Shown in pieces: positions 46,396 through 57,290 of a DNA stretch of 64,000 bases. This stretch comes from Galeruca laticollis. Lineage: Eukaryota; Arthropoda; Insecta; Coleoptera; Chrysomelidae. The notes beneath the pieces are model-generated. The model searched no databases, was not told the origin of the DNA, and saw nothing but the letters and a program-made list of their open reading frames with translations. The stretch covers positions 109,057,183-109,121,182 of the forward strand of contig OY998180.1 in NCBI GenBank assembly GCA_963921935.1, written 5' to 3'. The position numbers were made by a program, and so were the translations under genes. Within the stretch, counting starts at the first letter, position 1; the number at the start of each line of letters is the position of its first letter.

Positions 46396-46489
46396 GATTA
46401 TTATCACCGAATTGTCCGTGTTATACTATCCTCCAAAAGGGATACTGTCTTAAATCGCGTCCCAAAATCTGTCACTATCGGCCGGTCTA
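46396..46489 (-). repeat. Right terminal inverted repeat
   Basis: Reverse complement of 42957-43055 with a few substitutions. Confidence 0.85.
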
Positions 46490-46635
46490 TTATTTTAAAA
46501 TGGAATGGAGGTATTTATATACTGGATTACCACTGTCTGAGTTTGTTTCAGGACTATGAAAAGTAGTATTGCGTGAATGAAAGGACTGTTTCGGGTTTAA
46601 ACATATATTGATAGGGTTTTAGGAAATATACTTAC

Positions 46636-46747
46636 TCTCACAGTAAAGGGCAGGCTTATTGCTTAATAATTTGGTACAAACATCACATATTTGCGAACTG
46701 CCGAAACATCCACTCACCCATTGATGCGGCAGTTTCTTGGACTTGTC
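46636..46747 (-). CDS. Host gene exon 1 seen here (first half of C1 domain)
   Basis: A 112 bp exon with acceptor TATATTTAG and donor GA|GTAAG on the minus strand. It starts in phase 0 and encodes DKSKKLPHQWVSGCFGSSQ followed by ICDVCTKLLSNKPALYCE. That is the first His and first three Cys of a C1 zinc domain, completed by exon 2 about 6.7 kb away. Earlier exons must lie at higher coordinates and were not found. The exact fit of zinc ligands across two introns, with matching phases, makes this a real gene. Its likely role is Rho-family GTPase regulation, inferred from the C1 type. Confidence 0.75.
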
Positions 46748-47110
46748 CTAAATATATTACACAAACATTATCAACAACATTTTTTAAATATGAATAAAAA
46801 AATCGAAGATAAAAAAACAATCCGTAATTATGATATTTACAATAACTATTCTGTTCTAAACTGTGTCCCGAAATTATTATAATAGGCATTATCACAGGTT
46901 TTGAAAAACTGTCGTATATTATTGACAATGAATAACATATTTCTGCAGATAATAAAGATTTCGTAAGAGAATGTCATTTAGGTTTTTAGATATAAAATTT
47001 GCACCAAAACGCTTGTCAGTGTTATGGCGTCGCTTAGTGACATCACGTTTGGGTAAAACAAGACGTTCTTTATATGCTCATTGAGTAATTTAGTTACTTT
47101 TTGTTATTAA
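46748..47110. other. No gene recognised
   Basis: Sequence upstream of the C1 exon, AT-rich; nothing supported. Confidence 0.5.
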
Positions 47111-47112
47111 AA

Positions 47113-47580
47113 ATGAATTCCAAAGTGTAGAGGTGGTGTGCGGTCACTCAGTATGATAACACATCAATATAAAGTCCTGATAAGTTATTTGTGTTCATTC
47201 CACCAAAGGAAACTAGTCGTGACAAGTACCTAGTACTCACCTTTATTTTGGTGAGAATTTAATGTTGCATATTCTAAAATAGTATATGCCTTGTTTGAGG
47301 TCTAAATTTAATATTAAAAACAATCTTTTTTGAGGTTAGGTTTCATCCTGCACCAGTATCAAATGATATGGAGAATTATACGGAATATCAATTGTTGGGA
47401 TCGGTGTTACATATCGGCATGAAATCCGGGTGTATGCCCATAAGATATCAATGTCAATCAAATAGAAGAAAAAGAACATCTGATGCTACAGAAAGATCAT
47501 ATATTCTCAAAGGGAAAGACATTGATTGAAGAATGTGAAAAAGATTTAGAAGAACTTCACTTTCAATTTAATCTTAGGTA
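47113..47580 (+). pseudogene. THAP-domain transposon remnant
   Basis: 47113-47231 translates to MNSKV, a stop, RWCAVTQYDNTSI, a stop, SPDKLFVFIPPKETSRDKY. This is a THAP N-terminal half like that at 39004-39216. After an AT-rich interval, 47340-47580 gives ENYTEYQLLGSVLHI, GMKSGCMPIRYQCQ and an Arg/Lys-rich segment, which resembles the exon following THAP domains in related elements. Several stops make it dead. Confidence 0.55.
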
Positions 47581-47589
47581 TAAACAAAA

Positions 47590-47895
47590 TTGTCTTGTAA
47601 ATAAAATCACAGAGAACCAATCGTTTGTGTACTTGTTTACTCAAAAGTGACGTCGTTCGCTCTGAATGGTGTTCAATATATAATGGCAGACTACCATATT
47701 TTGTAGTTTTATTTCATGAAAATAATTACCAATTTCGCTCTTAATAAAAATGCGAATTTCGTATTCCATGACTTAAGTTTCATTAAATAAATACTTAATT
47801 TTAGTGATTTTTAATTATGTACTGTCATCATGCCTCCTTAGGTATTCGGGCAGTAAAGTATTGGTGACCATATTAAAAAATCATTTGACTAAAAT
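47590..47895. other. No gene recognised
   Basis: AT-rich spacer between the THAP remnant and a tandem array. Confidence 0.5.
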
Positions 47896-47899
47896 GAAC

Positions 47900-48780
47900 A
47901 GAGAACAAATCATCCTCAGTTTTTATTAGAGATCAAGTATTAAAGAGGTACAATGATACTAAAACCTGTCCACAAGTTTCTCCAATATCTCCTCAAGGGT
48001 GTGTTGACAGAAGAGGAAAATTATATACTAAATAATACTGAGTAGGATATAGATATGGATCTGAGAAGGAAGATTTGAAGTATAATAACAATACCAATAA
48101 TATACACAAGCGAGAGTTGGACATTGAGAAAGAATGATGAGAATTAATACATTGGAAATTAAAAACTTAAAGAATAGCTGACAAGACAAAGCAGGTAGGC
48201 CCAATAAGAAAAATAGTTACTGAGTAACAAGGTAACAGAACAAATCGTCCTCAGTTTATATTAGAAATCATGTGCTGAAGAGATACAATGATACTAAAAC
48301 CGGTCCACAAGCTTATCTGATATTTAAAAGATGTGTTGACAGAAGTGTATGTTATACTGGGTAGGATATCGATAAGGATCTGACAAGGAGGATTTGAAAT
48401 AACAATACTAATAATATATGCAAGTGAGAATTTGATATTGAGAAAGAAAGATAACGTTAGAATGAATGCATTAGAAATTGAACACTTAAAGTCTAGCAGA
48501 CAGAAAAAATTGGGTAGATGCTGAACTGAATAAGAAGAATGATAAAGCATGTACCAAAAACAAAATTGACTAATACGTAACAGAACAAATCGTCATCACT
48601 TTATATTAGAGATCATGTGCCGAAGAGGTACAATCAAACTAAAACTGGTCCATGTTTCTCCAATATCTGAGAGGTGTGTTGACAGAATGGGAAAAAACTA
48701 TACACTAATTAATACTGTGAAGGATATCGATATGTATCTGAGAAGGAAGGTTTGAAGTAGGTATAATAACAATATCAAAA
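47900..48780. repeat. Degenerate ~340 bp tandem array, 2.6 copies
   Basis: Units begin near 47900, 48235 and 48583 with GAACAAATCRTCCTCAGTTT or close variants, and share GTGTTGACAGAA and GATCTGAGAAGGA blocks. Copies differ considerably, so the array is old. In one frame the unit loosely resembles the SETWTL region after LINE reverse transcriptases. Confidence 0.75.
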
Positions 48781-48791
48781 CTCTGGCCTCC

Positions 48792-49041
48792 GTGAATAAG
48801 CAGATAAGTCCATAAAATGGCTAAAATGAGATATCTTCATGTTTATTTATTTGATATTGATCCCCAGCAAGTGAATAAGCAAATAAGTCAAAAGGTGTAT
48901 TTTTGTGGCATAGACAGCTATGTGAATATTCAAACATCTTAATAAATTTTGACTTTTATAGTATAACTTAACTTGTCTTATTTAAGGCAGAATTTTTATT
49001 TTGTTAATAAGCCGATAAGTCAGCTTATCGGGTTATTCACG
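48792..49041. repeat. Repeated GTGAATAAGC-GATAAGTC motifs
   Basis: Three direct copies (48792, 48871, 49013) and one inverted copy (49024-49040) of a ~19 bp motif occur just upstream of a transposase-like gene. The last two form a hairpin. They may be subterminal transposase-binding repeats of that element; I did not find the matching 3-prime end. Confidence 0.55.
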
Positions 49042-49282
49042 TCTGAACACGTAAAATCTGAATCGCACAAATACACTTATCTCATTATAGACGCCTTCCG
49101 ATTTTTGCAAGACTTGTACATGTGTGTACATGTCTGTTTATTCACGCTTTTCAATTCAGTTTGTATTTTGAAGTAGTATCAGCCACATGCAGTCTGATGA
49201 GTTTTGATAATACCGGTCGGTATTCTGTGTTTTAAAGTGCATATTTAATAATGTTTGTGATAAAACAAAGAGTTTTGTAACA

Positions 49283-51493
49283 ATGCATAGAAGAAAATCA
49301 CATATTTTGTCTCTGTGCAAGAAACAACAAAGCGGTACAGGTAAGTTCCTAAAAAATTGCCCGTTGGCTGGCGACGCCCATGTTACTGTCATGTTGTTTC
49401 TTTACAGATCAACCAGATGTCGAAGAAGATAGCAGAAATCGTCAGTTCGTATTCCAGAATGAAATAGCTTCGGAAATATCAACCTATCAGCGAAGTCGAG
49501 AATGGGTTTCAGCACAAAACTCACTCAAGCCCTGCAATGAAACTGTTGTAGAACATAATTCGGTAGCCCAGAAGGAGTTAAGTTCTACAGACAACCAGGT
49601 GCCAACCTCTAACATAGATGTGAACAATTCAAATTTGTTTGACAATTTTGAAATACCAGTTATACAAGATCTTTCAAATATGGAACACTATGCTCCTAAC
49701 ATTGACGGCAATATAAAAAATAATGTACTTGAAAATACTGATTTTTCTGCTTTCTGTGTTGACAGTACTACTTTGACAGATGGTTTTCTTCACATTGAAA
49801 AAGAGCAGGTTGAAGCTGCTTTGTATTCTGTAAAATCCTTAGTTGAACAAACTAATATTTCCACTGAAGAGTTCTCACTTGATGAACAAATACTCGAAAA
49901 AGAGCACGAAGAACAGGATTTTTCTGACGACGATAGTTTAGTAGATCCAAATTTCGTTGTTGGAAATATGGATGCTTCTTCATCAGAAGAAGAAATTTTG
50001 CAACCGGTGGCCAAAAAGAGAAAGAACAAGAATGCCACAATGAATGATGAAGGTATAGGAGCAGAAATTTGCCTAACTGTAAAAAAGAAAGGTCGATCAA
50101 GGAAACAAAGGGAAATGGCAAAACTTTTAAGAAATACTGGTAAAGAGTATGTAGATGAGAAGGGAAACACTGTTAAAGCTAGAATTATGAAACCAATTAC
50201 CGATTGCAGAATGAAATGCAAGAATAGATTTTCAGATGAAATTAGACATACCCTCTTCAAAGAATATTGGAAGCTCGGTCAGCATGACAAAAGAACTAAC
50301 TTCTTGTCTTCCCTAATTTGCATTTTCGAAAAAAAGGCTACTCGAGTAAGAACTTATTCTGATAGGGTTCGAAACTATTCATGCAAGTACGAACTTTCAG
50401 TAAACGGAGTAAGAGAGCCAATTTGCAAAAAATGCTTTATTGATGTTTTCGGAGAAACAAACGCATTTGTAAATCAGATAATACTAAATAGGCAATTCTC
50501 CATATCCACCATAATTGAAAATGATCAAAGAGGACGAGATGCGCCAAAGAATAAATGGCCTGAGGAAGTTTTGGCTGATGTGGTGAAACACATTCAAAGC
50601 TTTCCTGCATATGAAAGTCATTACTGCCGACAGACGACATCAAAAAGTATCTTCAGTCAGATTTAACTATTTCTAAAATGTATTCTCTTTATAAAGAGAG
50701 TAGAGAAAATTGTGTTTCACAAACAATCTATGCAATAAATTTTCATAAACTTGGATTACCATTCAAAAAACCATAAAAGGACACCTGTTACAAATGTGAC
50801 ACATTAAAAATGAAAATTATGTATGCAAATGAAGATGAAAAGGCCAACTTGATTTTGGAACAAAATAATCACCACATTTTGGCTAAAGAAGCTTATGGTC
50901 AAAAGCAAATGACAAAAAAATTGTGAAAGAAGATAGATCAGTAGCTGTATTTGCTTTTGATCTGCAGCAATGCTTACCCACTCCTTACCTTAAAACATCA
51001 ATTTCATTTTACAAAAGGCAATTATGGACCTATAATCTCACCGTCCATAACTTAGCCACAAATGAAGCAACCTGCTATCTATGGGATGAATCTGTTTCGG
51101 GAAGAGGTGCGAATCAGGTAGCGTCTTGTCTATATCGTCATATTGTGGATCTTCCTAGTGATGTGAGAAAAGTGTGCTTTTACTCGGATACATGCGGGGG
51201 TCAGAATAAAAACACCCACATAGCTGCTATGTACATGGCAGTATTACGTGAAAAAAGTTCAATACAATCTATTGATCACAAATTTCTGGTTCCTGGCCAT
51301 ACGCATATGGGATACGATGTGGATCACTCAGTCATCGAAAAAGCAAAAAAAAAGGACCACAATGAAAATAAATCACCCTTATGACTGGGTACAGCTAATA
51401 AGGGGATGTAAAAGCACTAAACCATTTAAAGTAAAATTAATGGACAGTTGTGTATTGGCAGTCAAACTGTATACACGTGTTTTGTGTGCCTGA
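49283..51493 (+). pseudogene. DUF7869-like transposase gene, two exons
   Basis: Exon 1 (49283-49340) begins MHRRKSHILSLCKK and has donor CAG|GTAAGT. A 67 bp intron ends TTTACAG, and exon 2 continues in phase at 49408. The protein has an acidic, Ser-rich N-terminal part, a Lys-rich middle (SRKQREMAKLLRNTGKEY), a Cys-containing region (ICKKCFIDVFGE), then HYCR and ISKMYSLY. The C-terminal RNase H-like part has VFAFDLQQCLPTPY, WDESVSGRGANQVASC, FYSDTCGGQNKN and VPGHTHMGYDVDHSVIEK, with candidate catalytic acidic residues. Frameshifts lie near 50643 and in a run of nine A at about 51345, and stops near 50776 and 50925. Function is inferred only from repeat-like distribution of the family. Confidence 0.7.
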
Positions 51494-51499
51494 CTAGGA

Positions 51500-51920
51500 C
51501 ATCTTTTCTAGATAAGTACACCTATTTTTAGTTAATTTTCACATTAAGTATATTATCGGTTAGTCATAATTTAATTGAAGTACCTCGTGATTCTATCACA
51601 TTAACTTTTTCCTTTCTATTTTTATTTGCAATTTTTTGTTCTGGAACGAGTTCTTGAAAAGACTAGTTTAAATAATTAATTATGAACACAAATACGATAA
51701 TTCTGACGATATGGACACTATCAATAACAAAGATTCCTATAAAGATTTAAAATTATTCAATTTAACAAATAAATACACTATGAAAGATAAGGGTCCGTTT
51801 ATGTTTTTGTAGAGCACATGAACAAAAACTTCGGCAGGTTATTTCCAATGAAAATAGGATATTTTTTGTTAACTGAAGACAAATTTAAACAAAACGTAGT
51901 AGATATAATATCGGTAGAAG
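51500..51920. other. No gene recognised
   Basis: AT-rich spacer between the DUF7869-like gene and the 3-prime end of the Jockey LINE. Confidence 0.5.
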
Positions 51921-52046
51921 TAATTTATTTTTTTTCTATTTTTATTATATCACATTTCTTAGCAATCAAAACAAACAGTTCTATAGGCTAATTTGTTGGC
52001 TCGGGAACAGTGTGTTCCTATTGGCGTGGTGAGGTCTTCTACCCCT

Positions 52047-54728
52047 TTAATCATTTTTCAGATCGGCTGGCCAGTTTCTTTTGAGTCTTCTGTCAATTTG
52101 CGGTTCTATTAGGGGATGGAGTAGAGGGTTGCTGTGCGATTCTAGTCTTTTGTGGTGCTTATTACTTTGTTCTGTAATTACATCCTGTATAAATGGTATT
52201 CTTAGGTCTTCGTGGAGTGTTAGATTTGACACGTACCAGGGTGCGTCAGTTATCATACGTAATATTTTAGACTGGCTTCTTTGGATTATGGTTATGTTCG
52301 ACTTGCTCGCACATCCCCAGAGTTGTATACCGTACGTCCAGATTGGTTTGATGACAGCTTTGTACACGAGGATTTTGTTCTCTAGGCTCAATTTCGATTT
52401 TCTGCCTATTAACCAGTGTAGGTCTTTTATTCTTAGGTCAATTTGTTTCCGCTTCTTGAGTATGTGTTCTTTCCAGTTGAGTTTTGAGTCGAGGTGCACT
52501 CCTAGATATTTGGTGCTAGGGGATTGTGTAAGTTGGATGTTATTAAGTGTCACTGGAGGGCACTGTTCTTTTCTCAACGTGAAGGTCACTTGGACTGACT
52601 TTGTTTCATTCGTTTTGATCCGCCACTTATGTAACCAAGTTTGAATGTTATTTAGTTGTGCCTGAAGAATCGAAGTCGCTGTAGCTGGGTTTTCGTGGGC
52701 TGCAAGGACGGCGGTATCGTCTGCAAAAGTTCCAGTGAATGTTTCATTGTTGGTTGGTAGATCTGCTGTATGTAGTACATACAACAGCGGTCCAAGAACA
52801 CTGCCCTGCGGTACCCCGGATTTAATTGGAAAATTATTGGAAACACTTTCATTCATTCTCGTTCGAAATTCTCTGTCGCTTAGGTAGGATCTCAATAATT
52901 TCAGGTAGGTGATGGGAAGATATTTCTTTATTTTGAATACCAGACCTGTGTGCCAAACCTTGTCAAAGGCTTGACTAATATCCAAGAAGGCAGCTGTACA
53001 ATACTGCTTGTTTTCCATTGCTGTATTTATGTTATGAACTATTCTATGAACCTGCTGGACCGTGGAGTGCTCTTTCCGAAAACCAAATTGGTGGTGAGGA
53101 ATCCATTCTTCTGTTTCCGGATCTGAATTGATTCTTTGTAGCAGCAGTCTTTCAAGTATTTTTGATACCATTGGTAGCAAGCTTATTGGCCTGTATGAGG
53201 TTACTTCGTTTGGATTTTTGCCCTCTTTTGGGATTAAGATTATTTCAGCTGTTTTAAATAGCTTGGGCCAGTAGTTTAAGCGTAAGATGGCATTGAAGAT
53301 AAGAGTAACGAGTATGATTCCTTTCTCTGGTAGTTCCTTTATCATCCTAGGAGTTATTTTGTCGAGTCCAGAGGCTTTTCGATTGTTTAAGTATTGGATT
53401 TCTTTTTGGACTTCATCTTTGGTTAGTGGTTTAATTGGTGGGATGTTTTCTGGAATGTTGATTAGGTTACTTTCAATTTCAATATCTGGTGCGTCACTGT
53501 AGGGTGTAAATACTTGAGCTAGATGCTCAGCAAATAGCGCCGTTTTTTCATCGTCATTTCTGGCCCACTGTAGATTAGTTCCCTGCTCGTTTCTAATTAG
53601 GGGTACCTGGGTTTTAGGTTTTTTGGAATTTTTTATTGGTTTCCATATTGAGTTGTCTTGCCGGTTTAGATTCATTATATAATATGTAAATGATCTTTCT
53701 TGTTCCTCTTTGAGTTTAGATTTTAATTGGTTACTTAGTCTATTCAGTGTGGTCTTGTCCGATGGGGCATGGCTACGATGCCATTTTGCTTTTGCCTTCC
53801 TTTTTTGGGCAACTAGCTTTTTAATTTCCGCTGGGATGTAGTGAACTTTATTACCTGTATTAGTTGCAGGGGTGGCATTTTGTGCGGCCTCTTTGAGCAT
53901 ATAGTTTAAAGATGTTAGTGTTCCATCTATTTCGTCTGATGTTTGGAGACTTACTTGGAGGCTGATATCCTCTTCTAGTTTGGCTCAGTATTTTTCCCAG
54001 TTAGTTCTACTGTTATGTAATCTTGGTGTTATCGTTTTGTAAACTATGAAACTACTGATTGTTGCTATAATCGGAGAGTGGTCTGATGAGAGGTCATAGT
54101 TTGGTATGGCGTCCATGTAAGCAGGGGAAATACCATTGGTAATAAATAGGTCCAGCAGGTCAGGTGTCTTATTTGGATCTGTTGGCCAATAAGTAGGGGT
54201 GCCAGTTGCCAGGGGGTGGTAGTTGTTTTCATGTATTAAGTTTACTAATTCTCTACCTTTAGTAGTTGTGATACGAGATCCAAATAAGATATGTTTGCTG
54301 TTGAAGTCTCCCCCCGCAACGAATTTGTGGCCTAGAGTATCAAAGAAATTCCTGTAGTCTTCCTTCTTCAAGTTGTAACGAGGAGGACAGTAGACTGCTG
54401 CAACTGTTAGCTCATATGACCTCATACTAACTTTTATAACTGTGTCTTGTAAACTATTTTGGGCGTATTTTGGTAGTTCAACATGTTTTATGGTGTTTTT
54501 TATCAAGATGGCCGATCCAGCATGGGCTGTATTGTCTGGGAGGTTTGATGAATAAGTTGTGTATTGAGGTATTCTGAAGTGAGTTCGACTTGTGAAGTGG
54601 CTTTCACTTATTAATAGAATGTCTATTTCATTGTGATGAAGAAATAACTCTACCTCGTTTTTATGTTGTGGAAGCCCATTGGCATTCCACTCTGCGATTT
54701 TAATGAAACTATTGAATTTTGGATACAA
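52047..54728 (-). pseudogene. Jockey ORF2, endonuclease-RT with one stop
   Basis: 54728-53988 encodes the APE endonuclease (IAEWNANGLPQHKNEV, DILLISESHF, VAGGDFNSKH, LSSDHSPI). A single TGA at 53985 interrupts the frame after NWEKY, and the same frame then continues without other stops to 52047. RT motifs: RKASGLDKITPRMIKEL, SYRPISLLPMVSKILERLL, FLDISQAFDKVWH, SGVPQGSVLGPLLY, FADDTAVL, YLGVHLDSKLNW. There is no RNase H domain, as usual for Jockey. ORF2 overlaps the end of ORF1 by about 20 bp. Confidence 0.9.
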
Positions 54729-56114
54729 GCGTTGATAGCATGTTTAGAACCATGCTGTTTTGTTGTAGTAGTTGTTGAAACATGTTTTTAAATTCCTCAA
54801 GAAATTTGTTCATTATGTCATTAATATTAAAATTTGTCTGTTGTTCACTATCATTTCTTACTACGTTGGCATAGCTATTCTGTGGATGTATAGGATAGCG
54901 GTTTTGGGGCACTGGTTTCGTTGTATGCAGAATAGGTCTAGTTGTAGTGTTATTTGCATTTTTTTGTATATTCATACGATTGTTGTCATTGTTTGGTTTA
55001 AATAGACTATGGTAGAATGCACATCCCTTATAGTTGGCTGGGTGGGCACCATCACATAGAGCACATCTAGCAGGGGTATCTTTACTTTTTTTGCAGGCTG
55101 TCGTATTATGTGCTCCACCACATTTGACACACGCAAAGGTCTGTTGCAGTATGACCTTGAGTGTCCGTACTGCTGGCATCTCATACATTGTGTAATACCC
55201 TTTGTTGTTTTGGGCGGTTCTATTTGAATAGCTCTGTTTTGTAGATTTGACCGCTTGTAGATATCTCTGTTGTTGTCTGCTGGTTCTAGATCGACGAAAA
55301 AGATATTCAGCGGTTCTTTTGTTATTCGGCTCTTACAATTCATTACATTTCTCACCTTGTGTCCATTTTTGGTTAGTTCTGATTTTATTTCTTCTATGTC
55401 CGTAGTATGATGTAATTGTTTAATGACAATTCTATAGGCACGCTCTTCTTTAGGTTGGTAAGTATGGTGTATTACGTCGTTGTCCCTCATGTGTTTTATT
55501 ACCTTCCTATATGTATCTGGTGTGTCACAACATATCATTACAGTATTGTCGGCTAGGGATTTTGTGGTGTATTGTGTGCTTTCTGCTATTGTGCCCAGTT
55601 GTCCTATCATCTCCCCGTAGTTAATTACTCCGTATACGTATATTGGAGGTGGTTTTGGTGTTTTATTTTCATTTTCGGTGATTTTTGTGGCGTCTACTAT
55701 CTCTTCCTGTGTTAAGGGGCTAAACTTGTTATTTGTTACTGTCTCTTGTGGTCTATTTGTTGCACTAATTTTTCTTCTCTTTGTGTTTTTAACTACTTGC
55801 CAACTATTTTTGTTGGAGCTATTATTTTGCTCGTACTCATCGAAACCTGCGAATTCTTCTTCACTAGTTGACGACATTCTACAGTAGTTTTGGCTATGTG
55901 ATGCTTGCTGTGGAGGGGATGGTTGGCTGACAGTATACTGGGGTTGTTGAATATGTCCATGCAATATTGGTTGAGGGTGAGTTTGAATTTGATGATATTG
56001 CGGTATTTGTGTATTGAAAGGTGGGACACCCTGTACAGTACATCCATTGTTTTGAGGCATCATTTGTTGGCTATAATTAAATCCCGGCCCATTAAAAGCT
56101 GGTAATGTGTTCAT
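54709..56114 (-). pseudogene. Jockey ORF1 with zinc knuckles, one frameshift
   Basis: Starts MNTLPAFNGPGFNYSQQ with a Gln/Pro-rich N-terminus. It then has the PRE_C2HC-type region (YRIVIKQLHHTTDIEEIKSE, then KEPLNIFFVDLEP) and three zinc knuckles: CMRCQQYGHSRSYC, CVKCGGAHNTTAC and CALCDGAHPANYKGC. Between the first and second knuckle, near 55170, a one-base shift moves the frame. Both frames are otherwise open, so a single indel explains it. The product would coat the element RNA. Confidence 0.85.
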
Positions 56115-56439
56115 TTTTTTTTATCTCTTTTATTTACTAATGAGTTGTCCAGTTTTTATCATTAGCTGATAAGAAATTAATTTTGTTTTGTGATTCACTT
56201 TGTCGAAGCACTATTGATAACCGGAGCGATACACGTCTTTATGCTACGAAATTCAAATGAATACTATTGGTAGGAGTAAGTAGAGTAAAAGTAATTTTTA
56301 AAAACTACGATATAGCGAATTCATTAGTAGGCCATGAAATCATGGAAAAAAAATTAGTTGGTTGCGTACATTCCCACATTCTATAATCACCGCAAAGGTC
56401 TTGTGAGATAGGTAGACACTTTTTTTTCTGAAGATTTTT

Positions 56440-57000
56440 TACTCAAAAACATTGAATGCGATAATATGAAGGTGGTCAAAGTTCAGCGTATGAAGAGAAG
56501 GGTTACGGATGGTGAAGGTGAAATCAAATTTGTTGATCGTCAACTAATAATTGTCACTTTTGAAGGAAACTTCATTCCCGAAAAAATTAAAATTAATTTA
56601 ACCTCAATGCTATAGCTGTTTGATATATGGCCACACAGCCAAATTGTGTAAATCAAAGTCACAAAGGTGTCAAATATGTACTGAAGTACATACCAAGGAC
56701 TCAGAATGCCCAAATCCTGGCAGTTTTTGCATATATTGCCAAACCAACAATCACCCTACGATATCCAAAAAATGCCCTATGTATACAAAACAACATAACA
56801 TTAAAAGAGAAATGGCGTTTAAAAATATTTCTTTTAAAGAAGCCGAAACCTTAGTTAACAATCCTACATATTCAAAAATCACAACGAATATCAGATTTGC
56901 AATTTTTAATAATACACAAAACTTCCCTCCTCTACCTGTAACTTCGCAGTCACAGTACATCCCCCCCACATATATGCTACATAAAACAACTGCACCCTAA
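56440..57000 (+). pseudogene. I-clade LINE ORF1 C-terminal part
   Basis: 56440-56600 encodes LKNIECDNMKVVKVQRMKRR and FVDRQLIIVTFEGNFIPEKI. After a frame change near 56611 comes SCLIYGHTAKLCKSKSQRC, QICTEVHTKDSEC and CIYCQTNNHPTISKKC, a set of zinc knuckles typical of I-type ORF1. It ends at the stop after HKTTAP at 57000. The N-terminal half is missing. Confidence 0.75.
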
Positions 57001-57290
57001 AAAAAACGTAAAGCCTCTACCCCTCCCATAACACCCCCACCAACTTCCTCAAAAAAAAACAGATGTACCAAAGGCACCTAAAACAGCTCCCATTATTCAA
57101 AACCCTCACAGGGATGATTTTATTCAATATAAAGAGAAAGTCATAGAAAATATCATTAACTTCATACATACTAATTTCGATCTAAAATCTAGTACTTCAA
57201 CTCACCTCAACCCACTCACAGACTCAAATACTAGGGATTTTATAGCTACGGCCTTCGAATTCGATACAATTGATACCGTCAGTATTAGCG

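Larger units (their letters stand above)
42957..46489 (+). mobile_element. DNA transposon with ~100 bp TIRs and PIN/FEN-like protein
   Basis: Terminal inverted repeats of about 100 bp (42957-43055 and 46396-46489), with ends TAGACCGG, match with few differences. TTA flanks both ends and could be a 3 bp target duplication. Inside is a gene of at least four exons with a FEN1/XPG-like motif series. The region 45830-46260 holds five scattered copies of a TATGCC motif in both orientations. The element lies in an intron of the C1-domain gene, 35 bp from piggyBac element B. Confidence 0.8.
51922..56220 (-). mobile_element. Jockey-type LINE, nearly full length
   Basis: Minus-strand non-LTR retrotransposon: short 5-prime region, ORF1 (56114-54709), ORF2 (54728-52047) and a 3-prime region with an A-rich tail near 51925-51940. 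Only one frameshift in ORF1 and one stop in ORF2 are visible, so it is young by the standard of this window. The exact 5-prime end and target duplication were not resolved. Confidence 0.85.
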
